Origin: Streptomyces sporangiiformans
Lineage (GTDB): Bacteria; Actinomycetota; Actinomycetes; Streptomycetales; Streptomycetaceae
Length of the DNA stretch: 63,599 nt
Direction: 5' to 3'
Assembly: GCF_005768555.2 (NCBI RefSeq)
Contig: NZ_VCHX02000183.1
Location: 52,213-115,811, forward strand
A model generated the notes under the pieces. It had not been told where the DNA came from, made no database searches, and saw only the letters and a list, made by a program, of their open reading frames with translations. Positions 49,577-58,083 of the stretch are shown in pieces; within the stretch, counting starts at the first letter, position 1, and each line of letters starts with the position of its first letter. The position numbers were made by a program, and so were the translations under genes.

Positions 49577-51313
49577 TCACGCAAGGCCGTGCGTGTACGC
49601 GTACGCCGTCGCCGCGGCCCGTGAGGACACGTCGAGCTTGGCGAAGATGTTGTTGAGGTGCCGGGCGACCGTGTGCTCGCTGATCACCAGTTCCGCGGCG
49701 ATGGACCGGTTCGAGCCGCCGGCGGCGACCAGCCGCAGCACCTGGATCTCGCGCGCGGTGAGCCCGCCGGGCCGGCGGTGACGCGCGCTGTCGAGGAGCG
49801 CCGCCGCCCGGCGTGCGTCCGGCGCCGCGCCCAGCCGCTCGAAGGCCTCCCGTGCAGCCCGAAGCTCCATCCGGGCGCCCTCGTCGTCGCCCGCGGCACG
49901 GTCGGCGGCGGCCAGGGTCATGCGAACCTGAGCGGCCTCGTACGGGACTGCCAGTTCCAGCCACAGCGCCAGGGCCCGGTGCAGCAGGCGGAGCGCCCGG
50001 TCGAGGTCACGGGCGGCGAACGCCACCGCACCGCCCGCCGACGCGGCGGTCGCGTGCAGCATGGTCGTCTCGGAAGCGCGCCGCCGCTGCCAGTCACGGG
50101 CCAGCGCGTCCAGCTCGTCTACCGCCGTGCGAGCCTGGTCGAGCCGACCGAGGGCGAGCGAGATCTCGGCCTGGGCCGCGAGCAGGCGGCAGCGCCCGAG
50201 GCAACCGGCCCCGCCGTCCGCCCCCGCACCGCCCTCCTCGCCCGCGAGGGCCAGCCGCAGTGCGGCGGCCGAGGCCTCGGCCTTCCCTTGAGCCAGACGT
50301 AGCAGGGCGAGGCCGGGCTGCGGGTCACGGCCGAGTTCATGCGATCGCTCGTACGCCGCCTCGGCCGCGGCCAGGTCGCCGCGCCGCCGCTGGATGTCCC
50401 CCGTCACGTAGAAGGCCTCGGCAGCCATCCGTCCCTCGTAGGGCAGCAGTTCCTCGCAGGTACGCGTGGCCTCGGTCATGGCCCTGGGCCAGTTGCCGCG
50501 CAGTTCCAGCACCTCCACCCGGTGCACTCGGCACAGCCCCCGGAAGTTGTTCTCCGCCGGCATCGCAGCGCACCACCTCATGGCCGCGTCGGTCCATTCG
50601 GCGGCGCGTTCCAGGTCGGCGAAGGCCATGCTTCGCTGGAGGCCCAGGCAGTAGATCCATCCGGTGAAGAAGGAGCTGAGCTCACCCGCCATGGCTGAGC
50701 ACATCGCGTCGTCGAGAAGCTCAAGCCCTTCGGCGACCCGGCCCTGAGCCAACAGGACGCCCGCCTGTGCCTGGATGCTCAGGGCGTAGAGGTCCGGGCT
50801 GCCGCATCGCCGGGCGATGTCGGCCATGCGCCGGGCCGAGGCCATCGCGTCGTCGAACGCTCCGCGCTGTTGTGCCTCCTCCGTGTCCATCCACGCGAGA
50901 TAGCACTGTTCGGCGCATTCGGGCTCGTCGCGGAGGTGCTGTCGCGCCCGGCGCAGCCAGCCGGCGGCCGCCGCCGTGCGTCCGGCGAGCTGGTGCTCGT
51001 AGAAGAGCATCCAGGCGCAGTATCCGGCCCGCCGGGCGGCGCCCGCCGCCGCATAACCGGCGTACGCCCTCATCCGCGCGGCGATCGACTCCTCGATGCG
51101 GCTCGTCCACCACGCGGCGTCGGCGAACGCCGCGAAGTCGTCCGGGGCGAGCTGGGCCGGATCCAGGCCGTTCAGGATGCTGTACGCGTCGGCCCACGCC
51201 TCTCGTGCGACGGCGTCCCGGGCCTGCCGCACGGTCTTCGCGGTCGTGCCGACGACTGCCGGTCCCGTCGCCCGGCCGAGCCGCTGCCCGGTGTCCGTGG
51301 TCTGGTCAGCCAC
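49577..51313 (-). CDS. LuxR-type HTH regulator with TPR-like N-terminal region
   Basis: A 578-residue protein. The C-terminal 60 residues form a GerE/LuxR HTH: LTAREIQVLRLVAAGGSNRS, then IAAELVISEHTVARHLNNIF and AKLDVSSRAAATAYAY. The preceding region is helical and repeat-like, as in MalT/LAL-family TPR parts (AAAEAAYERSHELGRDPQPG; RDLDRALRLLHRALALWLEL). No Walker motifs are seen, so it lacks the LAL ATPase. It may sense a ligand or partner through the helical repeats. The neighbouring flavoenzyme gene is a possible target. Confidence 0.9.
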   Translation of the reverse strand: MADQTTDTGQRLGRATGPAVVGTTAKTVRQARDAVAREAWADAYSILNGLDPAQLAPDDFAAFADAAWWTSRIEESIAARMRAYAGYAAAGAARRAGYCAWMLFYEHQLAGRTAAAAGWLRRARQHLRDEPECAEQCYLAWMDTEEAQQRGAFDDAMASARRMADIARRCGSPDLYALSIQAQAGVLLAQGRVAEGLELLDDAMCSAMAGELSSFFTGWIYCLGLQRSMAFADLERAAEWTDAAMRWCAAMPAENNFRGLCRVHRVEVLELRGNWPRAMTEATRTCEELLPYEGRMAAEAFYVTGDIQRRRGDLAAAEAAYERSHELGRDPQPGLALLRLAQGKAEASAAALRLALAGEEGGAGADGGAGCLGRCRLLAAQAEISLALGRLDQARTAVDELDALARDWQRRRASETTMLHATAASAGGAVAFAARDLDRALRLLHRALALWLELAVPYEAAQVRMTLAAADRAAGDDEGARMELRAAREAFERLGAAPDARRAAALLDSARHRRPGGLTAREIQVLRLVAAGGSNRSIAAELVISEHTVARHLNNIFAKLDVSSRAAATAYAYTHGLA

Positions 51314-51446
51314 ACGCGGCTCCCTTCTCGCTCTCCGCGAGCCGGACCGCCCAGAACCAGGATAGGCAGGATGAGGGCCGTCGCCCCAGTTCCGCGTTCC
51401 TGCGGCCGACCGAGGCCCGTAACTGACATATCGGGCACCTTCGTTC

Positions 51447-51475
51447 CTAGGGCCTGTCCGGCGGACAGGCCCTAG
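51447..51475. repeat. Dispersed repeat, palindromic copy (CTAGGGCCTGTCC-GGC-mirror)
   Basis: Perfect 13-base arms surround a three-base loop, ending ten bases before the polX start. The first 19 bases recur exactly at 54021-54039. As a hairpin so near the start codon it might also affect translation of polX. Confidence 0.85.
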
Positions 51476-51485
51476 ACTGGCAACT

Positions 51486-53213
51486 GTGGCCCGGCCGAAC
51501 GAAGAGGTCGAGGCGCTCCTTCAGGAGTACGCCGACCTCATCGCGATCACCCGTGGCGATGCGATCAAGGCGCGCGCCTACGAGAAGGCCGCACGTGCCA
51601 TCGGCGGCCACCCTTCCGATGTCTCCCACCTGGACGTCAAGGGTTTGCGGGACATTCCGGGCGTGGGGAAATCGATCGCCGAGAAGGTGACCGAGTACTT
51701 CCGCACCGGCAGGGTCTCAGCGGTGGAGGAGACGCGGTCGCGGATTCCCGCGGGAGTGCGCGAGCTGATCACGATTCCGACGCTCGGCCCCAAGAAGGCG
51801 ATGACGCTCTACCAGGATCTGCACATCTCCTCGATCGATGAGCTGGCCGATGCCATCCACGCGGAGAAGCTGCGCGATCTGCGGGGCTTCGGCGAGAAGA
51901 CCGAGGAGAACATCCTGCACGGCATCGCGCTGATGCAGCAGGCGGGCGATCGGATCCTGCTGAACGTCGCCATGGACACGGCCGAGGACATCGTGGCCGA
52001 GCTCTCCCGGACGAGCGGCTGCGAGCGGTGTGCGTACGCCGGCTCGCTGCGCCGCATGAAGGAGACCATCGGTGACATCGACGTCCTCGTCGCGGCGGAC
52101 CGGTCGGCCCCGTTCATGGCCGCGCTCACCGGACTGCCGCTGACCGCCGAGGTCATCGCGCACGGCGGGAAGAAGACCTCGATCCGCACCACCAAAGGGC
52201 TCCAGATCGACCTGCGGGTGGTACCGCCCGACTCCTGGGGCGCCGGCCTGCAGTACTTCAGCGGTTCGAAGGCGCACAACATCCGCACCCGCACCATCGC
52301 CGTCCGCCGGGGCCTCAAGCTCTCCGAGTACGGCTTGTTCGACGCGGAGAGCGGGCAGCAGATCGCATCCCGCTCCGAGGAAGAGGTGTACGCAAGGCTC
52401 GATCTGCCGTGGATCCCGCCCACGCTGCGCGAGGACCGCGGGGAGATCGAGGCCGGAATCAAGGGCGAGCTGCCCGCCCTGGTGACCGAGCGGGACATCC
52501 GCGGTGACCTGCACACCCATACCGATCTCACCGATGGCCTCGCCCCGCTGGAGGAGATGGTGCGCGCGGCCGCCGCACGCGGTTACGCGTACTACGCCGT
52601 CACCGACCACGCCCCCAACCTGTACATGCAGCAGATGACCGACGCGAAGATCCTGGCCCAGCGCGAGCGGATACGGGAGCTGGACGGCAAACATCGCCGG
52701 ATGCGGCTGCTGCACGGCACCGAACTCAACATCGATCCGGACGGGGAGGTGGACTGGCCCCAGGACTTCCTCGAAGGCTTCGACATCTGCCTGGCCTCGG
52801 TCCATTCGCACTTCAACCTGAGCCGCAAAGAGATGACCCGGCGGCTGGTGCGCGCCTGCGAGAACCCCCACGTGAACGTCATCGGCCACCCCACCACACG
52901 TCTGATCGGCAAGCGGCAGGGCATCGACGCGGACTGGGACGAGGTGTTCGCCGTGTGTGCGCGGACCGGCACCGCGCTGGAGGTCAACGCCCAGCCCGAC
53001 CGCTTGGACCTGTGCGACGAGGACATTCTCAGCGCCAAGCGGTACGGCGTGAAGTTCGCCATCGACACCGACGCCCACTCCACCGTCACCCTCGCGCATC
53101 TGCGCTACGGGGTCGGGACGGCGCAACGCGGATGGCTCACCAAGGACGACGTGATCAACACCTGGCCGTTGCAGCGGCTGCGCCGGTTCCTGCGCAAGGG
53201 GCGCACGACATGA
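51486..53213 (+). CDS. polX: Family X DNA polymerase with PHP domain
   Basis: A 575-residue protein. N-terminal HhH lyase-type region: DAIKARAYEKAARAIGGHPS, then LRDIPGVGKSIAEKVTEYF and TLGPKKAMTLYQDLHI. PolX nucleotidyltransferase: CAYAGSLRRMKETIGDIDVL (catalytic GDIDVL acids) and STKxLQIDLRV-type KGLQIDLRVVPP. C-terminal PHP phosphoesterase: DIRGDLHTHTDLTDG, HGTELNIDPDGEVDW, SVHSHFN, VIGHPTTR and AIDTDAHS. It fills gaps in base-excision or break repair. GTG 51486 is the start; a PP2C gene follows 49 bases later. Confidence 0.95.
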   Translation: MARPNEEVEALLQEYADLIAITRGDAIKARAYEKAARAIGGHPSDVSHLDVKGLRDIPGVGKSIAEKVTEYFRTGRVSAVEETRSRIPAGVRELITIPTLGPKKAMTLYQDLHISSIDELADAIHAEKLRDLRGFGEKTEENILHGIALMQQAGDRILLNVAMDTAEDIVAELSRTSGCERCAYAGSLRRMKETIGDIDVLVAADRSAPFMAALTGLPLTAEVIAHGGKKTSIRTTKGLQIDLRVVPPDSWGAGLQYFSGSKAHNIRTRTIAVRRGLKLSEYGLFDAESGQQIASRSEEEVYARLDLPWIPPTLREDRGEIEAGIKGELPALVTERDIRGDLHTHTDLTDGLAPLEEMVRAAAARGYAYYAVTDHAPNLYMQQMTDAKILAQRERIRELDGKHRRMRLLHGTELNIDPDGEVDWPQDFLEGFDICLASVHSHFNLSRKEMTRRLVRACENPHVNVIGHPTTRLIGKRQGIDADWDEVFAVCARTGTALEVNAQPDRLDLCDEDILSAKRYGVKFAIDTDAHSTVTLAHLRYGVGTAQRGWLTKDDVINTWPLQRLRRFLRKGRTT

Positions 53214-53262
53214 GGGCGTGCGCACGGCGTGGGGCGCCCGCGGGGAAAGGCGGTGGCGTTCG

Positions 53263-54024
53263 ATGTCGTACGTCGCTGTGAGCGCGTTGAGTCATCCCGG
53301 GCTGATCCGCGACCGGAACGAGGACAGCCTTGTCGTCGGGCCATGGACCTTGCCCTGCACCGTGACCGAGAATCCGCAGACGCTGGTGTTCCCGCTCGGA
53401 ACACCACTCGTCGTAGCGGTCGCCGACGGCATGGGCGGGCATCCCGGCGGCGAGGTGGCCAGCGCCCTGGTCACCCACCGGCTCGCGACGACGGGACCGG
53501 TCCTGAGCAGCGAGGACGCCGTCCGCGATGCGCTGCACACCTGCAACCGCGAGGTGTACGAAGCGGGTGGCATCCGTGGCGACCAACTCATCACCATGGG
53601 CACCACCGTCGCCGGCGTGGTCGTGCTGTCCGCATCGCTGCTGGCGTTCAACGTGGGCGACAGCCGAGTCCTCGCCACTTCTCAGGAGGGGCTGCACCAG
53701 GTCAGCGTGGACGACAACCCACCGCTCGCACCCGGACAGCGCACCACCTCCTTGCTCACACAATCGCTCGGCGGCTCCGTGGGGTACCGCGAAGTCACCC
53801 CCCATCTGACGACCCAGCGCCTGGCACACGGCGACCGCTATCTCATCTGCTCCGACGGCCTGACCGACCCGCTGGAGAGCGACGTCCTCGACGGCCTGCT
53901 GCGGGAGTACGACGACGGCCGGGCTGCCTTCGAACTATGGAAGGCCGCCATCGCGGCAGGCGGCCCCGACAACATCACGCTCGCGATCGTCGACATCCAC
54001 CTCGACGACGACGAGCGGGACTAG
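53263..54024 (+). CDS. PP2C-type serine/threonine protein phosphatase
   Basis: A 253-residue single-domain PPM phosphatase: ALSHPGLIRDRNEDSLVVGP, VVAVADGMGGHPGGEVASAL, LLAFNVGDSRVLATSQEGLH, YLICSDGLTDPLESDVLDGL and AAGGPDNITLAIVDIHLDDD. All metal-binding Asp motifs are present. It is soluble, without a membrane anchor. ATG 53263 is taken as the start, with GGGGAAAGG upstream. Its TAG stop is contributed by the first bases of a dispersed repeat. No partner kinase lies nearby. Confidence 0.92.
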   Translation: MSYVAVSALSHPGLIRDRNEDSLVVGPWTLPCTVTENPQTLVFPLGTPLVVAVADGMGGHPGGEVASALVTHRLATTGPVLSSEDAVRDALHTCNREVYEAGGIRGDQLITMGTTVAGVVVLSASLLAFNVGDSRVLATSQEGLHQVSVDDNPPLAPGQRTTSLLTQSLGGSVGYREVTPHLTTQRLAHGDRYLICSDGLTDPLESDVLDGLLREYDDGRAAFELWKAAIAAGGPDNITLAIVDIHLDDDERD

Positions 54025-54039
54025 GGCCTGTCCGGCGGA
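54021..54039 (+). repeat. Dispersed repeat, second copy (CTAGGGCCTGTCCGGCGGA)
   Basis: Nineteen bases identical to 51447-51465. It starts within the last codons of the PP2C gene and supplies its TAG stop. A shorter, diverged relative (CTAGAGCCTGTCCG) sits in the same place at the stop of the gene ending at 60198. Confidence 0.85.
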
Positions 54040-54157
54040 TCAGGACACGCCGTAACAAGCTCTCTGTCAAGGCACCATGGGCCTACATCGTTGGACCCGT
54101 TCCGGCTGGGCCCGCAGCCCGATCCGCTTGTCCGGGGGCGGCCGTTAGCGTCGCCCC

Positions 54158-54781
54158 ATGCGTATAGGAATCTTGGGCACGGGCAATGTCGGCCGGGCAC
54201 TGGCCGCGGGCTGGTCGGCGGCCGGGCACGACGTCTTACTCGGGTCGCGGCAGCCGAAGGACCGCTCCGATCTGGGCTTCGCCGTCGCCGGTCTCGGCGA
54301 AGCGGCCGGACACGCGGAAGTGGTGGTCAACGCGACCCCTGGAGCGGCGTCCCTGCACTTGCTGGAAGCGATCGGAGCGTCGGCCCTGGCCGGGAAGACG
54401 TTCATCGATGTCGGCGTCGGCCTCTCCGACGACTTCACCGAGCTCTCCCACCCCAACAGCAGTCTGAGCGAGCAGATCCAACGGGCGTTCCCCGAGACAT
54501 CCGTGGTCAAGACGCTGTGCACCATGGACTCCTCCGTGATGACCCAGCCGGATGCCCTGGACGGCCCGCACACCGTCTTTCTGTCCGGCAACAGCGCCGA
54601 GGCGAAACAGACCACCGCCCAACTGCTCAGCGACCTGGGCTGGTCCCCCGCCTCCCAGCTGGACATCGGCGACATCACCACCGCACGTGGACAGGAACAC
54701 TTCGCCCTGCTCTTCATGGGAATCGCGGGCGGCGTGAACACGCACACGTTCAACATCCACGTCGTGGAACGCAAACGTTAG
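54158..54781 (+). CDS. NAD(P)-binding oxidoreductase, F420:NADPH-reductase-like
   Basis: A 207-residue protein with a Rossmann start: MRIGILGTGNVGRALAAGWS, then AGHDVLLGSRQP, with the basic residues expected for NADPH. The rest resembles the NADPH-dependent F420 reductase and related coenzyme-binding proteins: VVVNATPGAASLHLLEAIGA, KTFIDVGVGLSDDF, VVKTLCTMDSSVM and a C-terminal HFALLFMGIAGGVNTHTFNI. It overlaps the convergent LysR gene by four bases at the 3' ends. Confidence 0.87.
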   Translation: MRIGILGTGNVGRALAAGWSAAGHDVLLGSRQPKDRSDLGFAVAGLGEAAGHAEVVVNATPGAASLHLLEAIGASALAGKTFIDVGVGLSDDFTELSHPNSSLSEQIQRAFPETSVVKTLCTMDSSVMTQPDALDGPHTVFLSGNSAEAKQTTAQLLSDLGWSPASQLDIGDITTARGQEHFALLFMGIAGGVNTHTFNIHVVERKR

Positions 54782-55716
54782 TTGTCGGCGGCCCACGGGG
54801 GCGCCCACGTCTCGGCGCGGCGGCGCAGGGGCCCTGTTGAATTGAGGTGGTCGCGGAGTGTGGTGAGCGCGGGGTGCGGGTTGTCACGGCGCCAGATCAA
54901 TGAGTGCGGGTAGACCGGTGTCGGGTCGTGCAGGGCAACACGCCGCAAGTCGTAGTCCGCGGGCCAGACGAGCCGGGTCTGCTCGCCGACGAAAGTCGCC
55001 AGAGCCGAAGAGTCGGCGATCATGTCAAGAAGGGGCTCTGTACCGAAGTTGGGCCCGGTCGAGTCGATGGTGAGCCCGAACGCGACGGCGAGTTCGTCGT
55101 AGTACGCGGCCCACTCCGTTCCGTTGACGATGCCGGGCATCCAGATCCTGTGCCCGGCGAGCTCGACGGGCGCGACCGCGCGGGCGGCGGCGAACTCGTG
55201 TGCCGGACCGGTGAGGATCTGGAGGGGCTCATCGAGGACCGGGACAGCCTCGATGTCGTCGGGGAGCTGCCGCGCGGGCACGGTGACCGCGCGGAAGGAC
55301 GCGTCGATCGTCCCGGACCGGACAGCGGCGAGGGCCGCGTCCATGTCCAGGAGGTGGGTCACGACGTCGAGTTCGGTCTCGGGATGCGCGCGGTGGAAGT
55401 CACGCAGCAAACCTGCTGGTGCGAGGTTCCGGCCGACCACATCGACGCGCAGCGCGCGGCGTCCGGGACGTACGGAGGCGGCTGCCCGCTCCTCGGCCCG
55501 GAGGAGAGCGCGGGCGTGGGGCAGGAACACCCGCCCGTCGATGGTGAGTTGGGCTCCGCGCGCCGTGCGGGTGAACAGCCGCACACCGACGTCCTGCTCC
55601 AGCGCGGCGATGCGCTTGGAGACGGCCTGCTGAGTGATCGACAGATCCGCGGCGGCTTCCTGGAACTGACCCGTGTCCGCCACGGCGACGAAGGTGCGTA
55701 CGGCATCGAGATTCAC
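54778..55716 (-). CDS. LysR family transcriptional regulator
   Basis: A 312-residue regulator: NLDAVRTFVAVADTGQFQEA, LSITQQAVSKRIAALEQDVG (HTH), then GRRALRVDVVGRNLAPAGLL and a typical effector fold. GTG 55716 is the start; the open frame further upstream is unlike protein. It is divergent from the MFS transporter gene at 55861 across about 145 bases, a common regulator-exporter arrangement. Confidence 0.92.
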   Translation of the reverse strand: MNLDAVRTFVAVADTGQFQEAAADLSITQQAVSKRIAALEQDVGVRLFTRTARGAQLTIDGRVFLPHARALLRAEERAAASVRPGRRALRVDVVGRNLAPAGLLRDFHRAHPETELDVVTHLLDMDAALAAVRSGTIDASFRAVTVPARQLPDDIEAVPVLDEPLQILTGPAHEFAAARAVAPVELAGHRIWMPGIVNGTEWAAYYDELAVAFGLTIDSTGPNFGTEPLLDMIADSSALATFVGEQTRLVWPADYDLRRVALHDPTPVYPHSLIWRRDNPHPALTTLRDHLNSTGPLRRRAETWAPPWAADN

Positions 55717-55860
55717 GCCGACCGATCCTAGGTGCACAACGCATGGTTGTTGCTCGCCGACGAACCGTTGTTTGACCCACGGGCCGGCTGCTCGCTTTGA
55801 TCTCGCTCGGGGACGTGCTGTCGCTCGGGGCGTGGCGCGGCGGCGAAGGGTGCGCTGGAC

Positions 55861-57099
55861 ATGGTGGGTGGGCGGCGGCCGCTGGGGCGGCAGTTCGGCT
55901 GGCTCTGGGCGGCGTACGCGGTCAGCGCGATCGGCACATGGCTCGCCTTCGACGCGTTCCGCCTGATCGCGATCCTCGTGCTGCACGCCGGGCCGGCCGA
56001 GGTGTCGATGCTCGCGGCTGTGGGGCCGGCGGTGGGGGCGGCGGTGGCGGTGCCGCTCGGCCCGTGGATGGAGTTCCGCCGTAAGCGGCCGGTGATGGTC
56101 GCGATGGACCTGATCCGGTTCGCGGCGTTGGCAAGCATCCCCCTCGCGTTCGCGCTCGGCCTGCTCACCTTCGCCCAGCTCGTGGCCGTGTCGGTCATCG
56201 CCGCCGCGGCCGACCTCACCTTCAACGCGGCCGGCGGCGCACACCTCAAGGCACTCGTGCGCCCGGAGGACCTGCTCGTCGCGAACGGGCGGTTCGAGTC
56301 CACGAACTGGACCGCGACCGCGCTCGGACCGCCGCTCGGCGGGGCCGCGATCGGGCTGTTCGGTCCAGTGGTGACCGTGGCGGCCGACGCGGTCAGCTAC
56401 CTGCTCTCCGCAGCAGGGATCCGCGCGATCGGCGGGAGGGAGCCGCGGCCCGTACGTACCGAAGCGTCACGCCTGAGAGCCGGTGACCTTTTCGAAGGAT
56501 GGCGGTACATCCTGGCCCATCCCGCGCTGCGCCCGCTGTTCTTCAACACGCTGCTGAACAACGGCCTGATCATGGCCGCTTCGCCGCTGCTCGCCGTCCT
56601 GATGCTCGGGCCTCTGGGGTTCACGCCGTGGCAGTACGGACTCGCGTTCGCCGTGCCCTGCGTCGGCGGACTGGTGGGCTCGCGGCTGGCCCGCCCACTC
56701 GTCGCGCGGCTCGGACAGCACAAGGTCCTGCTCACCGCCGGGGCACTGCGCGCGTGCTGGCCTCTCGGGCTGGCCTTCGTCCGCCCCGGCACCAGTGGGC
56801 TGGTGCTCGTCATGGCCGTCGAGCTTGGGCTGATCACCTGCTCGGGCGTGTTCAACCCGGTGTCCGCGACCTACCGGCTCGAGCAGACAGCGCCGGACCG
56901 GGTCACCCGCATGCTGTCCGCGTGGTCGATCAGCAGCAAGGCCACCATTGCGGCCATGACCGCCTTGTGGGGTCTGCTGGCCGGCATCACCAGCCCCCGC
57001 ACCGCGATCGCGATCGCCGGTCTCCTTCTCCTGACCACCCCGCTCCTGCTCCCCCGGCACGCCCCCGTCGCCTCGGTCGGCATGTCGGCCAAGGCTTGA
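55861..57099 (+). CDS. MFS transporter
   Basis: A 412-residue permease with twelve expected helices: LGRQFGWLWAAYAVSAIGTW, LAAVGPAVGAAVAVPLGPWM, the loop motif EFRRKRPVMVAMDLIR (motif A-like), LLFGPLGFT-type LMLGPLGFTPWQYGLAFAVP and ISSKATIAAMTALWGLLAGI. It belongs to the MFS_3/enterobactin-exporter-like group of effluxers. The substrate is unknown. It is probably under the divergent LysR protein. Confidence 0.9.
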   Translation: MVGGRRPLGRQFGWLWAAYAVSAIGTWLAFDAFRLIAILVLHAGPAEVSMLAAVGPAVGAAVAVPLGPWMEFRRKRPVMVAMDLIRFAALASIPLAFALGLLTFAQLVAVSVIAAAADLTFNAAGGAHLKALVRPEDLLVANGRFESTNWTATALGPPLGGAAIGLFGPVVTVAADAVSYLLSAAGIRAIGGREPRPVRTEASRLRAGDLFEGWRYILAHPALRPLFFNTLLNNGLIMAASPLLAVLMLGPLGFTPWQYGLAFAVPCVGGLVGSRLARPLVARLGQHKVLLTAGALRACWPLGLAFVRPGTSGLVLVMAVELGLITCSGVFNPVSATYRLEQTAPDRVTRMLSAWSISSKATIAAMTALWGLLAGITSPRTAIAIAGLLLLTTPLLLPRHAPVASVGMSAKA

Positions 57100-57130
57100 T
57101 GGCCTGAGTGGGTGGGTTTCGTCCTTCGGC

Positions 57131-57180
57131 TGCGGGCCGGTGGTGGCTGGTCCTGCAGTTCCCCGCGCCCCTGAGGGCGC
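57131..57180. repeat. Streptomyces-type intergenic repeat with GCGCCC-CTGA-GGGCGC hairpin
   Basis: The stretch GGTGGTGGCTGGTC, GCAGTTCCCCGCGCCCCTGA is a sequence I know as a frequent intergenic repeat of Streptomyces genomes. Here it separates the convergent MFS and maltokinase-cap-like genes, and its hairpin (57165-57180) can act as a bidirectional terminator. Confidence 0.6.
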
Positions 57181-57191
57181 ACCCCAGTCAC

Positions 57192-57866
57192 CTATACCTG
57201 AAGGACTGACTGCAGGGCGGCGAACAGCCCCCGCGCGCGGGTGCCGTCCGGTAGGAGCCAGGTACCGGAGACGTGGCCGATCGTGCCCTGCGGGAGGAGG
57301 GGCGGGCCGTCGGGAGCGGGGCGCAGGGCCCTGTGCAGGCGGAGGGTCGTCGCGCCGTGCGGGAGCAGCAGTTCGGTGCCCTCCTGGTCGTCGGTGGCGG
57401 TGTGTGCCGTGGTGAACTCCATGGAGGCGGCACCGTCCCCGGTGTAGGAGCGGGTGACCTCCCGGTCGGGGGTGTCGCTGAGGCTCTGGGCCTGGGCCTG
57501 GGCCCGGCCCTCGATCAGAGCGAGCAACTGGGCGACCAGCACCGGGTCATGGCAGCCGTCGTAGGCCCAGCGCGGCCCCAGCACACCGTGCTCCATCGTG
57601 CCGACCAGGGCGTCGTCCGCCCCGGCGAGCGGGGCACCGCGATAGGTGAGCGGCACCAGGTAGGCGGCCGGCTGGGTGCCAGAGGTGTCGGACACCACCA
57701 TGAACTCGATTCCGACCTCGCCCTGAGGATCGTCCAGCCGGAAGCCTCCGGCCTTGGCCAACTCCGGTGCGCCGTCGCCACCGTGGTACCACGGTCGGGA
57801 GGGAAGCCAGGAGGTGAGCAGTTCGAGCTTGGTCGGCTTGAGGGTGGTGTGGTGAATGACGGCCAT
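57192..57866 (-). CDS. Maltokinase N-terminal cap-like domain protein
   Basis: A 224-residue protein beginning MAVIHHTTLKPTKLELLTSW, then LPSRPWYHGG, and containing GGFRLDDPQGEVGIEFMVVS, YLVPLTYRGAPLAGADDALV, GTMEHGVLGPRWAYDGCHDP. This is the cap domain found at the N-terminus of maltokinases, standing alone without the kinase domain. The stand-alone form occurs widely in actinomycetes; its role is unknown, perhaps in sugar or sugar-phosphate binding. The C-terminal ARGLFAALQSVLQV looks complete. Confidence 0.8.
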   Translation of the reverse strand: MAVIHHTTLKPTKLELLTSWLPSRPWYHGGDGAPELAKAGGFRLDDPQGEVGIEFMVVSDTSGTQPAAYLVPLTYRGAPLAGADDALVGTMEHGVLGPRWAYDGCHDPVLVAQLLALIEGRAQAQAQSLSDTPDREVTRSYTGDGAASMEFTTAHTATDDQEGTELLLPHGATTLRLHRALRPAPDGPPLLPQGTIGHVSGTWLLPDGTRARGLFAALQSVLQV

Positions 57867-58083
57867 GCCGTGGTTTCTCCTCCGTTGTGCACATGCGGGC
57901 CATCACACCTTCGCATTTCCGCGATGCCGTCGTGATGCCTTCGCCGGACAGGCGGTGCGTTGTTGGGGGATGGTGAAGCAGGACGATGGTGACGCCGGAG
58001 GGCAGTGTGAACGCGATAAGTCAGGGGCAGCCGACGGTGCGTGAGGCCATGCGTCGCACGCAGGGGCGAAGGCGGTGCCTGGC

